Source: Rhizoctonia solani (Eukaryota > Basidiomycota > Agaricomycetes > Cantharellales > Ceratobasidiaceae). Taken from it: a DNA stretch of 64,000 nt. Below, piece after piece: positions 22,747 to 34,774 of this stretch. The notes beneath the pieces are model-generated. The model had not been told where the DNA came from. It did no database searches and worked only from the letters and a program-made list of their open reading frames with translations. A program made the position numbers and the translations under genes. The DNA is taken from contig NC_057385.1 in the NCBI RefSeq assembly GCF_016906535.1, positions 2,108,001 to 2,172,000 on the forward strand, written 5' to 3'. How positions within the stretch are numbered: the first letter of the stretch is position 1; each line of letters begins with the position of its first letter.

Positions 22747-25673
22747 CTATCGACGCTTTTTCGCGCGGCCAGTCTCCCGCGCTCGTTTTCCGTACTCAAC
22801 TCCCTTGAGCTTTTCCAGTTGGGTTTCGTCGAGGTCCTTTCCGAGCCAGCGTACCAAGATCTCTACTGGACGGGTATCGTTCTTGTCTGTACTGGCCCAC
22901 TACATGGTTGTTAGTATATTGACGTTTGTCAAGCTGGTGGAAAACTTACTGGATCGTCCTATTGGTCAAGAAATGTGAGTACAATGAAACTTGGCCGGTT
23001 TAAAAAAAAGACTCACCAGCCACAAATGTCCAAACGGTGGTTCACTAAATATATCAGCATTTACATCCGGGTGCCTTGCAATGTATTCGCTGAGCAAAAG
23101 GAACCCGCGCCTATTCATGCTGTCGATGAATCTGGCCCCATGGAGCGGAGAGACAGCTTTTATCCCAACCCTATAGTGCCTTCAATATCCACACAACAAA
23201 CCCTTTATGACAGATACTCACCAAAGATGCAGAGGCTAGGAGAAAGATATAAGCACACCGGGTATTCGACGCCGTGAAAATCTACATACCGCGGGGACAG
23301 GATTATCCGGGTTCTTTACGTTGTGTTCCGCTCGATCCCGGAGGATCTGGCCAAGTACTTCACCCATGGACACAGCTCCTCGATCCTCGGCATCTTGTGA
23401 CTCGAATGGCACTGAAGTCGAAACTAACACCGTGCCATTCACCATGTTCCAATCGCATACAAAGATGGCTGAAACAAGAACATCAGCTCGGCAACACGCA
23501 GCCAGCAAAAGCAGCGAAATCCGCAAGAACTTACCGACCAACGTGCATCCTTCAGGCGCAAAATCGCGTGTTCTCCTTAATCCTTCTGCCAACTGATCCG
23601 GATCGTCCGCGTTGACTGGCTCGGGATTGGGATTTGGCTTGCGATTTCTACGACCCTTGCTCTTTGTCCAAAGCAAACAAATGTAACGCTTATGCAACCC
23701 CACATCCGGCGGGAATTCTAAAAGTAAGCTCTCGTGTGCCGGCCACCCGCGCGCAAGAACCGTGTCGATATCTTCGTAAGTACGTAGCGGTTGTTCTTGA
23801 TCGCCTTCAAGCACCTGAAACCATGTGTCACCCAAGCCGCTGCGCATGTGCACAGATGCAGGACTTACTTCGGGGGTTGCTAGCTTCGCCAATACGCGTT
23901 CTTGCCAAAGTTTTTTGCACGAAGCAATCACCGACTGGAGGTCCTTCTGACCTTTAAGCTCCTGTGGGGCTCTCCATACACCAATCTCCAATTCTCCGTG
24001 GCCGAGCCTGTTAGGGTGATTATTAATAAACAATCAAACTGAGATCAACACAGATTGGACTCTTGGCCTACCTGGCGTGAGAAAGCCGGCAAGTTTTACG
24101 GTTCCCCAGGAACCTACAGAAAAAAAATAACGTTTAGCTCACATCTGGGGGCATCATGAAGTATTGATTCCAACATTTCTTTGCACCTCCATTTTCCAAC
24201 CCCGACTCGCCCGGAGCTGTGTAGATATCAACACGGTCAATTCATTCTGAAACCAACGGGCGTAATTAATCTCGGCACTTACCCGCCACCACAATCGCTG
24301 CATCGGGAATACCTGGAGAAACAGGAAATACATACGATCTGCAGTGCGGCCCCCCAAGTTAATCTTACGTGTAAGAACCGATCGCTAGACTTACCTCGAT
24401 CGCATATGGGACGCTAATTTCGCGATCCTTCATGACAACGCCACCGATGCCACGCGTACGGTGGCAGACGTCGCATATGGTCGGCAAGGAGGTATCTTCA
24501 GTTGTCCGGGTACGTTTGCGGCTGACGACTGGAAGGACGGGTGTATTGTGGCAGCGAGGACATTGAAAGTACAGACTGTACTGGTGCTCAAATTCCTCTT
24601 GTGTTCCCCTAAGTAATAACCGGCCGATGACTGACGAACACTATAAAATAGAAATTAATTAATCAACCGGTCAAGGATACTGATGGCCGAAAAAAGCATG
24701 ACGAAATAGTGTGCCAGAGAGCGAGAGAGGTGCAAATCACGTACCTTGATACACTGGATGTCTCGTTCGACCACGTATTTCCTGTTCCTCGCCGCAGGGT
24801 CTCCTAGAAGAACATCGGTCCTGTTTGTGACGGGGGAGGTTGAGGAAAACACGGGGGCCGGCAGGGAATGATCTTGATTGGTCATCGGAGATAATGATCC
24901 AGTCGAGTCGGACTGACGAGACGATGCGGGCCCCGAGGTCGAGGGAACAGCGGGTAGCATACTTGGGAGACTGGATGCTGGGCTCCTGGAGTTTGCCAGG
25001 CTTTGCTGAAGCTCTGGTGCAAGTACCGGCCCAGAGAGTGGGCCAGGGACGGTCGGTTTGAACGAATAGCTGTTGACGGATTGGTCGAGCGCAGGAGAGC
25101 CTGCCTGAGCTGGCTGAGAGGGCCCGGGAGCCTGGGATGGGACCGACATGATGGCACGATGGGCATATGGATGCGAGTGCAGCTTGTCCAGCGTCTCTTG
25201 GTGAAAGTAGCCTCGGTTGATCTGGACCGGGATGTTCTGCTGGGGAGAAAACTCTGTGTCCGGGGGCTGGTGGATGGCGAGACTGTGCTGGTGGGCAACC
25301 GGAGACTGAGGGGGATAGGCCATCCCGATTGGATAGTGGGGCTCCTGTTGGTACGGCTGCATGTACTGGCGCTGCATTAGAGGGTGTGGTGTTGCTGGTA
25401 CTGGTGGGGGGTGTCGTAGTACGGTGCCGGGTGTGTGGTAGGGAGTGCGTATGGGTGTGGCGCAGAGGGAGAGTGGGCCGGATAGTCATAGTGGGTGGTC
25501 GAGTACTGGGGATGGGTGTGGGTGTGGGTGTGTGCGTGGGCATATGTGGGCAGTGTGTGTGCCGAAGAAGGGGGATAGACAGAGTCCGTGACATAAGGGG
25601 GTCCGGAGGTGCTTTGCTGGTTTGCAAAGGGGTCATGGTGGTTATATTGCTGGTTTGGATGCTCGTATGCCAT
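22747..25673 (-). CDS. Conserved cysteine-rich fungal protein with P/Q-rich N-terminus
   Basis: Not a named family to me. The N-terminal half is rich in proline, glutamine, histidine and tyrosine. The middle holds a dense set of CxxC pairs: CIKCSS, QCPRCHN, CDVCHRTRG, CISCFSRYSRCSDCGGG, then KWRCKEMFLGNRKTC, enough for two or three structural zinc sites. The C-terminal half is folded: LGHGELEIGVWRAP, FVCDWNMVNGTVLV, HGARFIDSMNRRGFLLLSEYI, SEPPFGHLWLW and PVEILVRWLGKDL, ending RAKKRR. It may be a chromatin or acetyltransferase-like protein, but that is only a guess. A frame change at about 25382 disappears if the GGG run has one more G; otherwise translation would start at the ATG at 25377. 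Confidence 0.6.
25501..25560. repeat. GGGTGT-type microsatellite inside the coding sequence
   Basis: A run of TGGGTG/TGTG units at about 25512-25545; on the coding strand it encodes alternating histidine and threonine (HTHTHTH). Such runs are prone to length change. Confidence 0.6.
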
Positions 25674-26652
25674 CGGTCTGTCCTGTCCGCACGTGGGGAG
25701 TTGGGCGTGGGCAGCACAAATACGGCTCTGGAACTGCCGGGAAAACAGCCGGTCGGGGTAAGTGGTCGTGCCGCGGCGCGCTCGTGGTGTACAACTGTAC
25801 TCTGTCATTTTATCGCTCCCAACACTCGGCGTCAATCAAACCCAAACCAAGCCGTATTGGTTCACAACAAATCACATTCTGTGCCTTGCTTGTTCTACAA
25901 ACCTACGCCCCCCCTAAGCTCGGCTGAGGCTAGCCCCTTGCCGTTGTCGATCACCGTATCTTCCCTAGGCTTCTAAGCTCCGCATCATTCACATGACAAC
26001 CTCCCTAATCACCTTTCGGTTTTTGCCTTGCATCTTGCGCTCGGTCATCTTCCTTCGACTACATAATGAATGCGCTAATTTTCTTTTTGATCAAACCCGG
26101 GATCTACCTATTTTTCTCATCGCAACCAAGCCTGATTGACGTAATTGTCTGGCGACACTTAATTTTTTGTATCCAACATCGATATCTTTGGCTTACAACT
26201 TCACTTTCACGGTTTGACTAGTCGAGCTGACCAACCCTCGGCCGGGTTGCGTCTACTGTTCTGCGCGCATATGGCCGCAACTATATCGGAACTTCCCCTG
26301 GGCCTAGAGCACGCGGGTATTACAGCACCGGCACAAGCGCTACCATTTTAACTATCATCGACAGCCGAGAAAAAAAGATACAGTTCGCAGCCAAATGAAC
26401 GCATTTGAAACGAGTGTCCTTGGTTAAAAGAGTGAGCGTGTTTCAATCTACCCAATAGGGCAGAAAGGAGAGAGAGAGAGAAAAAAGGAATATAAAAAAA
26501 TCCGAAAACCCAAAGACAAAAAAAAGGTACCAGCTAAGGCTAATTTCCAACCAGCCAAACAACAGGCCACCGAATGAGCAAATTGACGTGTGTACTCTCA
26601 AGATTTCGTAAGCGTTCTCTTGCAGAATGCACTCGCCTCTCCACATTATGCA
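25674..26652. other. Intergenic region upstream of the cysteine-rich gene
   Basis: About 980 bp between the cysteine-rich gene and the 3' end of the membrane-protein gene. It contains a purine tract with GA repeats (26463-26490) followed by A-rich sequence. No gene is visible; it probably includes a long 5' leader and promoter. Confidence 0.4.
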
Positions 26653-28005
26653 TTACCGAATGGACTGCGACCTTGTGTGCCGCGTGCATTCGGTCCATAA
26701 CATCCTCCCGCGATGCCCTCCATTCATCTCTCGGGTTGATGTATGGCTCTCGTCCAGTTCATCTCCACCATATGCGACCCCAATCGGACTATCCAGAGAA
26801 TACTCCGATGCCATGCTCTGGACCGATTGCATGGATTGCACAGATTGCCTTTGGTTCTTCTCTGTGCCTGGGACGGGGAGTACATGGGCCGGCGGTGGCG
26901 GCGATGGGGGAACTATATGCACTTGAGGAGGGAGCGGTGAGAGGCTATGGAGTGCGGCCGACTGTGGCGACATGACCTTGACCTCGGACTGTGGGGGAGC
27001 AGTAACAAGCACCGTGGGCGGGTTGTCGCTTACGACGGATAGGGCTCTAGTTACGACATTTAGAGCGAGAGGGCTGGGGCGCGAGGGCGTATACTTGGAA
27101 CCAGTAAGGCTCGTGCTTGAGTTTGCCTGGTGCATAAACGGAGGGCGTGTGTTCTTCTGTTGTTGGGCTAGAATAGCAGATGGGAGTTGAACTGTTTCAT
27201 TGGTCCCTGCACTGTTCTTTGATTGCTTCTCTTGCGTTTTCTCAGAGAGCGTTGTTTGGGAGCGACCACCAGTCGTCTTCAGGGTCTCGGTCGACTCGGT
27301 CTTGCTGTGTCTGGTACGGGCAGCGGTCAGACTCTGAGCCCGACGAGCTTTAGCGCCCTATGAATTGATTATCAATGTTCAGAGGTCATACTCCTCATGC
27401 GGCACTCGAAATCACGCACATTTGCTTTGGGGTCATTCAATAGAGATCCCCACCACCACCAACCCCCAACGGCCAGCAGCACAATAAGCATGCCACCTAC
27501 AATCCCCCCCTGAAAAGTGACACCAGTTCCCGACACATGTCAGCTTATGTTGAACTTTTTCCTAATCGAGCTAACATCCGTACCACCATGGGTCCAATTG
27601 GAACGGGAGTGCTAGTTTGGGGCAAGCTGGTGCTAGTCGAAGTCGAGACGCCACCTGATAATCAATAAGATATGATGGTTCAAGTGCACGAGCTGAAATG
27701 AGCTTACTGGCAGTGATCGTCTGTGTGACGACAGAGACCTGAGGGGCACGGGGCAACACCTCCCTCCTCATTCTCATCATCTGCGACCCGTGAACCTTTG
27801 TCGGCGAAGAGTCATTGGCATGCACTGCGAGACAAGGGCCGTTTAGCAATCGTCCAGTCCTCCATGTTTTTTTACCTACACATCGTTAAATACTATTTTG
27901 TTACAGGAGTACAGGAGGACCCAGCCCCGCGAGCGTAGAGGACAGCGTACAAGATGGTAGAGAGCGGAAGGAGGCTAAAGAGACAGGCAATTCATTCCCA
28001 GCCAT
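26653..28005 (-). CDS. Single-pass membrane protein, mid2-like layout
   Basis: Proposed start at 28005 (MAGNELPVSLASFRS), a weak signal-peptide-like segment that, after an uncertain intron, would join VHANDSSPTK. The outer part is short and rich in serine and threonine (GGVSTSTSTSLPQTSTPVPIGPM). One clear membrane segment follows at about 27440-27510 (GGIVGGMLIVLLAVGG then WWWW). The cytoplasmic tail is about 230 residues, basic at first, then rich in serine, proline and glutamine (PPQVHIVPPSPPPP, QSVQSMQSVQSM). The layout resembles fungal cell-wall stress sensors or mid2-like proteins, but no family motif is decisive. The first exon is the least certain part. Confidence 0.5.
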
Positions 28006-28581
28006 GGATTTCTTGCCGCTCAGGAACAAACCAAGAACCCGAAACTGAACAGGGATCGGCATTATGTAACGGGGGCTGTACGTGATGCGGTAAGTAACTC
28101 CCAAGGCCTTTGGTTACCGGCGGTGTCTCCATGCTTAAAAAGACACTGTACATATATAGTATATATGACCGATGCAAAAAGGCTGCTTCCGACACTCAGA
28201 GACAAATTATAATAATATATGGGGCAGTCATCACTTGCGACCCAGTCCGTTAATTACCCCTGGCCACTTGCGATCCGAACTCCCATTTCTTAGCCCAAAC
28301 TTCAATAAGGTTAACGAGTTGGGCGTAATTCCTTTCCTTCTATCAACATGCGTATGGGCTGACACAACACGTGCGCATACATGTAGTCATGAATGAGTGT
28401 AGCATTGAGTGGGGATTGAATTTTATGAAACGATCTTACCGATTTTCCAGCCATTGAGGCATGTGGATATGCGCAGCGTAACGAGAAAGCCTTCTTATAA
28501 ATAGGTGCGTCATCCATATGTTTCTCATCATCCGCAGCTCCCCGATAGGTGTATAAGTACGACGAATTCTATTATTTGATA
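28006..28581. other. Divergent intergenic region
   Basis: 576 bp between the membrane-protein start and the O-methyltransferase start. Moderately AT-rich with an alternating TA stretch near 28150-28170. No gene or known site recognised. Confidence 0.4.
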
Positions 28582-29522
28582 ATGCCCCGACCAAAGCCCT
28601 CCATCATGGCCGCTCTCGACTCCTGGGTCCAATCTGACGCGGTAATTCAATTTAAAATTACTTGTCTGTCCCTGTATTAATACGAAGTAACGCATTCTTC
28701 AGTATCATAACAAGCATCTTCTCGGAGATGATACCATCCTCGAGCAAGTCCTAAAAAACAGCGAAGAGGCAAATTTAATGCCCATTGCGGTCAGCGCTGC
28801 CCAGGGCAAATTCTTGAACCTCCAAATACGTGCGCTCGGCGCAAAGAATGTCCTCGAAGTTGGGACCCTTGGAGGGTGAGCTCAAGTGATCGCTTGCTAG
28901 GATGGTCAGAATACTAAAGTGATGCCACGCTAGTTACTCTTCCATCTGCATGGCTCGCGCCCTACCTGAGGATGGAAAACTAGTCACACTGGAGATCGAC
29001 CCCCATACTGCCGAAGTAAGCAGAAAATGACATGTCAGACTGTTTCAGCTAATCTCATTTTAACTAGGTCGCACGCAAAAATATTGAATTGGCGGGACTA
29101 AGTGGTCGCGTTGAGGTTAAAGTCGGCCCAGCAGCTGAGGTTTTACCGTCTCTTGGACCAGATCATTCCTTCGACTTCGCCTTCATCGACGCAGATAAGA
29201 TAAACAATGCTCTTTACTTCAAAGAGGCCCAACGTCTGGTCAGACTTGGCAAGTAGACGCATACAACTAACACCTATGGGTGGGCTGACTCGAACCCCTA
29301 GGTGGCGTGGTAATTGTCGATAATGTGGTACGCAGGGGGCGAGTTGCTGATGAGAAAATCAAGGACGAGGACGATTCAGCTGCTAAAGGAGTACGCGAGC
29401 TACTTCGTTACGTTCAAAGCCAACCCACGGTGGAAGCTACTACCATAGCCACAGTCGGAGAGAAAGGCCACGATGGATTCATGTATGCCATTGTTGGCCT
29501 TCGTGGATCAACACGTTTGTAG
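28582..29522 (+). CDS. SAM-dependent O-methyltransferase, family 3
   Basis: Small class I methyltransferase of the caffeoyl-CoA/catechol type (Methyltransf_3), transferring methyl from S-adenosylmethionine to a hydroxyl, usually metal dependent. Five exons: 28582-28641, 28703-28875, 28934-29015, 29068-29248 and 29302-29522, giving 238 residues. Motifs: KNVLEVGTLGGYSSICMA (SAM-binding motif I), KLVTLEIDPHTAEVARKN (acidic loop), FDFAFIDADK (metal-binding aspartate) and GGVVIVDNVVRRGRV. The fourth intron (29249-29301) must use a GC donor (CTTG|GCAAGT) to keep LGGVVIVDN in frame. The start could also be the ATG at 28606. The substrate cannot be read from sequence. Its end faces pirin 50 bp away. 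Confidence 0.85.
29249..29301 (+). other. GC-AG intron in the O-methyltransferase
   Basis: 53-nt intron with donor GCAAGT and acceptor CCTAG. The nearby GT that could serve as donor gives the wrong frame; the GC donor restores the conserved LGGVVIVDN motif. Confidence 0.75.
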
Positions 29523-29572
29523 CCATAACGTAACTTTAGTGGACAATGATACCAGCATTACAGAGTGAAACA

Positions 29573-31041
29573 CTACTGCCGCCCTCCAATGGATGATTTC
29601 CATCGCCTGGCATTTTCAAATCCGTTGATCTCCATTCGATCTATGAATAATCAACTAAACCATAAATTAATTACAGAGAGACGAGGTGACTCACAGTCCA
29701 ATATAGCCTTCTGAAGCTCTTCTTTTGTATTCATCACGAACGGACCAAATCTGGCAATAGGTTGGTTCAGGGGTTTGGCAGCGAACTGGGCAAATACGAT
29801 ATTGAGTCAAGGGTTAGATGTTAGACAATCAATACGATAGACCCACCAATACAATTTCTGTCCCATCCTCTTCTGCACTAAGATGAACGTAACTCTCATT
29901 GGGATTAGATGACAAAACGACTGCAGTACGTGGTGAAAATGTCTCTGATCGGATGGATAATGTCCCTGCAAGAACTGATGGCAATCAGTACCGTTTATTA
30001 TAGATGAACAAGATTCCGCAGAGTCTACCATATATAAATGCTGTCCATCCCGAAGCTTCAACACAAATTAGATTCTGACTGTCTGTTTAACTTTGTTACA
30101 TACGTAATTCTTGATCGAATGAGAAATGGTCCTTGCGAAACTTCAAATGGAGATACCAGCATCCCCCAACAGATGGAGGGGTGACAGATATGCCACAACT
30201 TGTCCCACTGATGATTCGAATTTCGATGTTACCATGCTCACGGACAATCGTAGGGATACTAGATGTCTGATGAAAGTTATTCGTACTTAAAGCCTAAACC
30301 AGCATGCGACTTACGCGTCCGACTTTATATCTCTATAAGTAGGCGCGGTCATTTTGTGTTGGCTTGGAAGGTTAACCCACAGTTGCAATCCGATAGGTAC
30401 ATCAGTACCCTCTTGGTAGATCGGCATCTCCGCATGCTTCACTTGTGTCGACTAAAGTCAATCACAGAGTGGTAACTTTGATAATAAAAAAGTACCTCCA
30501 CGACCCGCGATCATCCACTGCACATCTCCAGTGCATAGAGTTCCTAGATTACCCATTGAATCCTCGTGCTGGATTGAACCCTGTAACATATAGGTGATCG
30601 TTGCCTGTCCTCTTGGCAGTACCATTTAGCTTGGGGCCAAGAGAACGTTAATAATATCATACCTATGTGGATGATCTAGGAAATAGAATTTCAGAATGAA
30701 TGCAAGGGCCATCATAGGGATACTTACCTGGAAAAGCTGCTCTGTCGTGATCTGCTCTAATTAACTAAGTCTCGTCAATTAAATCACAAGGTAAATCATA
30801 GCCTACAGAAAATGATCTAACATCAAAAACGGATCTAAGTTCTCAAGTTCAGGTCCTCCTATAGTTCGCCATACTGTTGCTCCCGATCCTAAGTTATAGA
30901 TTAATCGGACGACAGTTGGTAAAAACGGCGTATGACACCACCTTCTGGAGTCTCCAATGCGTTTATGGTTTTGATCGCGCGGCGCGAGGTATTATCGGAG
31001 TCTCTTTCGGCCGGTACCAGAATCAGGTCGTCCTCTGCCAT
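29573..31041 (-). CDS. Pirin family protein
   Basis: Cupin-fold, iron-binding nuclear protein family. Read across several short introns: KTINALETPEGGSGATVWRT, GGPELENLDPFLMLDHF, then LDHPHR (the first metal-binding histidine pair), GSIQHEDSMGNLGTLCTGDVQWMIAGRG (further ligands), VKHAEMP, GLQLWVNLPSQHKM and the C-terminal cupin ending IARFGPFVMNT, then GFENARRWKSSIG. These cover the whole pirin core in order, so the gene seems intact. The start at 31041 is the ATG before AEDDLILVPAER; an upstream exon cannot be excluded. It converges on the O-methyltransferase. Confidence 0.75.
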
Positions 31042-31308
31042 TCTGTAGATATCGGTTGCTGGCGTCCAGAAGAGAAATCTAACATGGGGGTTCCCACGCC
31101 GTAGATAGGGTGGGCGCTAAAAATTCCGAAAGTGCAGTTCGGTATGTAGTGTACCCCAGTAAATTCAAAGACAGGGTATATTATGTATTGCAAGACCAAG
31201 GCACGCAATACATATAATTATGCCTTTTACGGGAGTGGGGATATTCATCAGCAAGGCCAAAAGGAATGACACAATGCCACACTTACTAAATCCAAGTATT
31301 ATATATCC

Positions 31309-31991
31309 TCATTCAAGCCATTTGGAAGCTGCCTCTCTACTAACGACATGCAACAGCGAATCACCCATATCAAGTACTTCCCATCCGTCACTAGTGCGCC
31401 TTCGACTTAACTTCCTAGGAATCGGAAGGTTGGGATACTTATTAAGGAGCTAGATAGTACGTGAAAGGTCAGGATGAATGTATAACTAGAAGAGATTCAA
31501 AGTACCTCTTTTTGGGCGCTTCGAATCACGGATTCAATAGCACCTCTACCCTCGGTTCCCTCCTTTACCTGAGCAATCATGTACCAAGACCACATATCGT
31601 CCGGTTCTCCAACGCTCTCTCCAGCGTCGTGTACACCGCGCCGCCTTCGTCCTTTGGGTTGAGAGTAGGCCAATGCCATGTCATTTAGATTTCGCGACGG
31701 GAGAGAGCTGGGTTTGCATATTCGGGGGGCCGAGCCCAGAAGTGGCGACTGTGACAGATGTTCGTGAAGAGCGATAAGATGCTCAGGTATGTTGTTTGGA
31801 AGTATACACTCGGTTTGTGTGGAGTTTATTGTAGCGGTTGTCTCGTTCGGGTAAGTTTGCTCGTCCATGAACCAAGGAACTCGGGCGCCTTCATCGCTGG
31901 ATCCAAATTTCCGTAAATGAGCTGCAGTTATTCGAGGCACGTTGAAACGAGGAAGCCACAATGGAGTCGTCGACAAAGAGCGAATTAGCAT
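31309..31991 (-). CDS. Mitochondrial RsfS-like protein
   Basis: Two exons (31506-31991 and 31309-31449) give 208 residues. The start MLIRSLSTTPLWLPRF looks like a mitochondrial presequence. The body has SQPKGRRRRG and WSWYMIAQVKEGTEGRGAIESVIR, and after the intron the ending SDGWEVLDMGDSLLHVVSREA. That last block resembles the ribosomal silencing factor RsfS/DUF143 fold, also found in the N-terminal part of fungal ATP25. A role in mitochondrial ribosome assembly or translation is inferred. The intron is GT-AG and the frame is clean. Confidence 0.65.
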
Positions 31992-32312
31992 TTGGCCTCA
32001 ATTGTGTGCTCTGGTGTCAGGTTGTGGTTGGGGTTACCGTTTGGGAAATAACGAATTGACCGTTTACGGTTAATATGTCTATCAATGATTGTATTGACCC
32101 GCTGTGGTCAATATCAGAACTAAATTTTATTAATGATAGAATCTCTAGTATCACGCTTCCTCAACAACGATCACCACGGGTGAGCCCTATAGGGCATTCA
32201 ATAAATTTCGAGAGTAAGCCGGACGACGATTACGTGGGAGTCATGCGTACCGAATTTGCATACAAGTAGAGCTTCACTAGTACTATTGCTATCGATAGAC
32301 ATCCACTGCAGT
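31992..32312. other. Intergenic region RsfS-like / thioredoxin
   Basis: About 320 bp upstream of the RsfS-like gene and downstream of the thioredoxin gene. No feature recognised. Confidence 0.4.
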
Positions 32313-32897
32313 TTACAGTCCCATAAGGAATTTATACACAAGACTAGGTGATATGGCTCCTATGAATGAGTCTACCTTTTTACCATTTTTGAAAGCAATC
32401 ACTGTCGGGAGCGATGTAACCTAAAGAGAAAAAAAGGTTCAAAAATGCCACTTGCTCCGTACGACGTACTCTAACCTGATATTTAGCAGCTAGTTCATGA
32501 TGCTTATCAACATCCACTGTCATTAAGTCAAATTCTTTCCCATCCGTCGTGCCCTTATCTTTGGTGTAATTTTCCAGAGCGGGTGATAGCATTCGGCATG
32601 GCTGACACCAACTACGAGCGTCATGCTGGGTGAGATTGTCCGTTTCCGCCCACTAAAAACTTACTCAGCATAGAAGTCAACAATAACAGGTTTATTTCCT
32701 CCCTTCAGAACGACATCATCAAATATCTAATTATATAGTTCAGTCAAGCTGCGACCGATGGTTTGTGGCTTGTGTACCTTAGGTGTTGCATCCATGTATT
32801 GTTCTCTATACACTCGACAGGAGACAAATGTCCTATTTGTGTATGCGTTGGCAGGTGCTCGAGTGACTGAGAGCAGCTTTGATCTAACGTTTGCCAT
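32313..32897 (-). CDS. Mitochondrial-type thioredoxin
   Basis: Dithiol-disulfide oxidoreductase. The start MANVRSKLLSVTRAP is basic and hydroxylated, fitting a mitochondrial presequence. After two introns comes [21 protein letters not shown], with the redox site WCQPC instead of the usual WCGPC. Further motifs are DLMTVDVDKHHELAAKYQV and SLPTVIAFKNGKKVDSFIG, which contains the cis-proline before TVIAF. The length suits a single thioredoxin domain. The Gln between the cysteines is tolerated in the fold and may shift the redox potential. Confidence 0.8.
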
Positions 32898-33433
32898 TTT
32901 TAGCATACTTCAATTATTTCAGGTAACTTGGCGACAAGGTAGCTATAGTCAAAGTTAGAAGAAAGGCGCCTTTGTAATTGACACAGCCACTTGATTAAAC
33001 CAAGACACACATACAAGCTTAATAACCGGGGTGAAATGTCCTGTACCAGTCTCATACCCGTCAGCACTCTTTGACGATCAGAAGTGTTTCGACAAGTCAT
33101 TAGTTTTGTGGAGATCTGAATACTTATTGGAAAATTTCCACACATTTCGACGGCTTGCCACGTTTTTGCTTGGAAAAGCGTGTATTCCCTTCAGCTCGTC
33201 TATCAGCATCAACGTATCATGCCACAGAGGGATGATATATATGCATATACACCAATCGACTATCCGACCGAGAGATTGCCTAGGTGTGTTAAACTTTCTT
33301 CTTTTACTACAGTATGAAGGCTCTGTCTCACTTACTCGTAAACTATTAGGGCGCAATTTTCAGTAACACTAGAATTAGTACCGCCAAACCCGAGAGATGT
33401 TACAATCAACCTAAAACTAGCAGTTTATCACGA
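32898..33433. other. Intergenic region, AT-rich
   Basis: About 540 bp between the thioredoxin start and the decayed T5orf172-type gene. Only short open frames without pattern are visible. Confidence 0.4.
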
Positions 33434-34774
33434 TGGATGCAGTTTTGTCATCAATGGACCCATGGGCACAAGATACTTGAGAAAAGACGCGAAGCTGATC
33501 GAGAGCGAGGTGTACCGTTACGATCACTCTCGAGATTTAAATCCTATATCAGAAAAAGAAGTCGAAGCGAAATACAGGTATCAAGGTCCCGGATACGAGA
33601 ATAGAAGTTTACAGCAACAAATATTAAATCGAAAGGCAGATGATCTGGTTGGAGACAGACCCTCCGTTTAATAATCGAGAGTTCCGAGCTTACGAGGTAG
33701 CTTTAAATTCGGACGACGGTTGTAACCGACGTGGTAGCGATAAGGGGGTAGACTACCATCGGCTGCGATCAGGAAGGTCTACATACATCTGAGGACCAAC
33801 TACCGACGAGCTTTTTGGCAAGGAACACACCAGAAAGGTTGTTTCAGCACCCGCAACGCATGCTGATTTCGAGTGGATCCCCTCTTACTTGACGCCAGTT
33901 GCTCATAATAAATTACGTGAGCTAATGACAAAAGTTTTGAGCCAAGACTACGAAAAAGGATACATATATGCAATCAAAGTTGAAGGTACGCACTATAGTG
34001 TGTTCATCGTCAGACTAATACTAGCCTATAATTCTACAGATGCCTATGCGCCCACAAATACCGCATTAAAATTGGACGTACCATTGATTTGAACAGGTGA
34101 CTGAGAGAATGGAAGCGATGCAATATGGTCAATATTGTAGGCTGGTGGCCCGGGACAGTTGTGGGTGGTAGTGGACTTACGGTTCCATCACCTGGGCGCC
34201 CAGTGTTGGAGCCCGGGCCAAAGGAACACGGTTACCGAAGGCTAGAGAGTATGTGAATATGACTTGGGATCTTATTGTTCTCATTGACTTACTGCTGTAT
34301 TTAATAGGGCTGATTCAAGTGGAACTAGCCGACATCGCGAACAATTCATTGCATCTACGACCAGAATTTTCGGGGAAGCGTCACAAAGGATACAAGCTCC
34401 GTGCCTTTCAGGCAGGGTTTTCCGACGAATATAGGCCAGAGCGTAGGTCATACTGGGGATAATACTTTTATAAACCAATTAAACATATATAGAACTGGGC
34501 GATATCGCTGAAGATGTACTTCGTCCCATTAAGCGATCTACTAATAGCTGGAGGCCTTGTCAATTTTGTAAGTCGTGGCAAATACCATTTATTCATTCGA
34601 TTGGTTTATATTGCTTTAAATTTACTTTCAGGTGGAAAGAATCACAGAGAGATATTTGCTCTCGATCGAGTCTCCGGTGGGGATTTTACTGGTCGTGAGT
34701 GGGAGAGTGTTGTAAAACCTATCATAAACAGGTGGGGAGGGTTTGTAGATACAAGTTATCACAACTACGACTAG
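33434..34774 (+). pseudogene. Decayed T5orf172/MUG113-like gene
   Basis: Reading across frames gives a recognisable order: YQGPGYENRSLQQQILNRK, then WLETDPPFNNREFRAYEVAL, DYHRLRSGRS, WIPSYLTPVAHNKLRELM, YEKGYIYAIKVEG, YRIKIGRTIDLNR, LREWKRCNMV, VELADIANN and DRVSGGDFTGREWESVVKPII. The KIGRTIDLNRR-like core is the GIY-YIG-related T5orf172 (DUF1766/MUG113) signature. The reading is broken by a frame change near 33635, a TGA after SGRSTYI (about 33790) and a TGA right inside the core after LNR (about 34102), where CGA to TGA would restore an arginine. I therefore call it a pseudogene; the family assignment is moderate. Confidence 0.5.

Noticed and set aside
24737..25717. A 326-codon open frame on the minus strand, proline and threonine rich.
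   Set aside because: It is an alternative frame of the P/Q-rich region of the cysteine-rich gene. The cysteine motifs lie in another frame.
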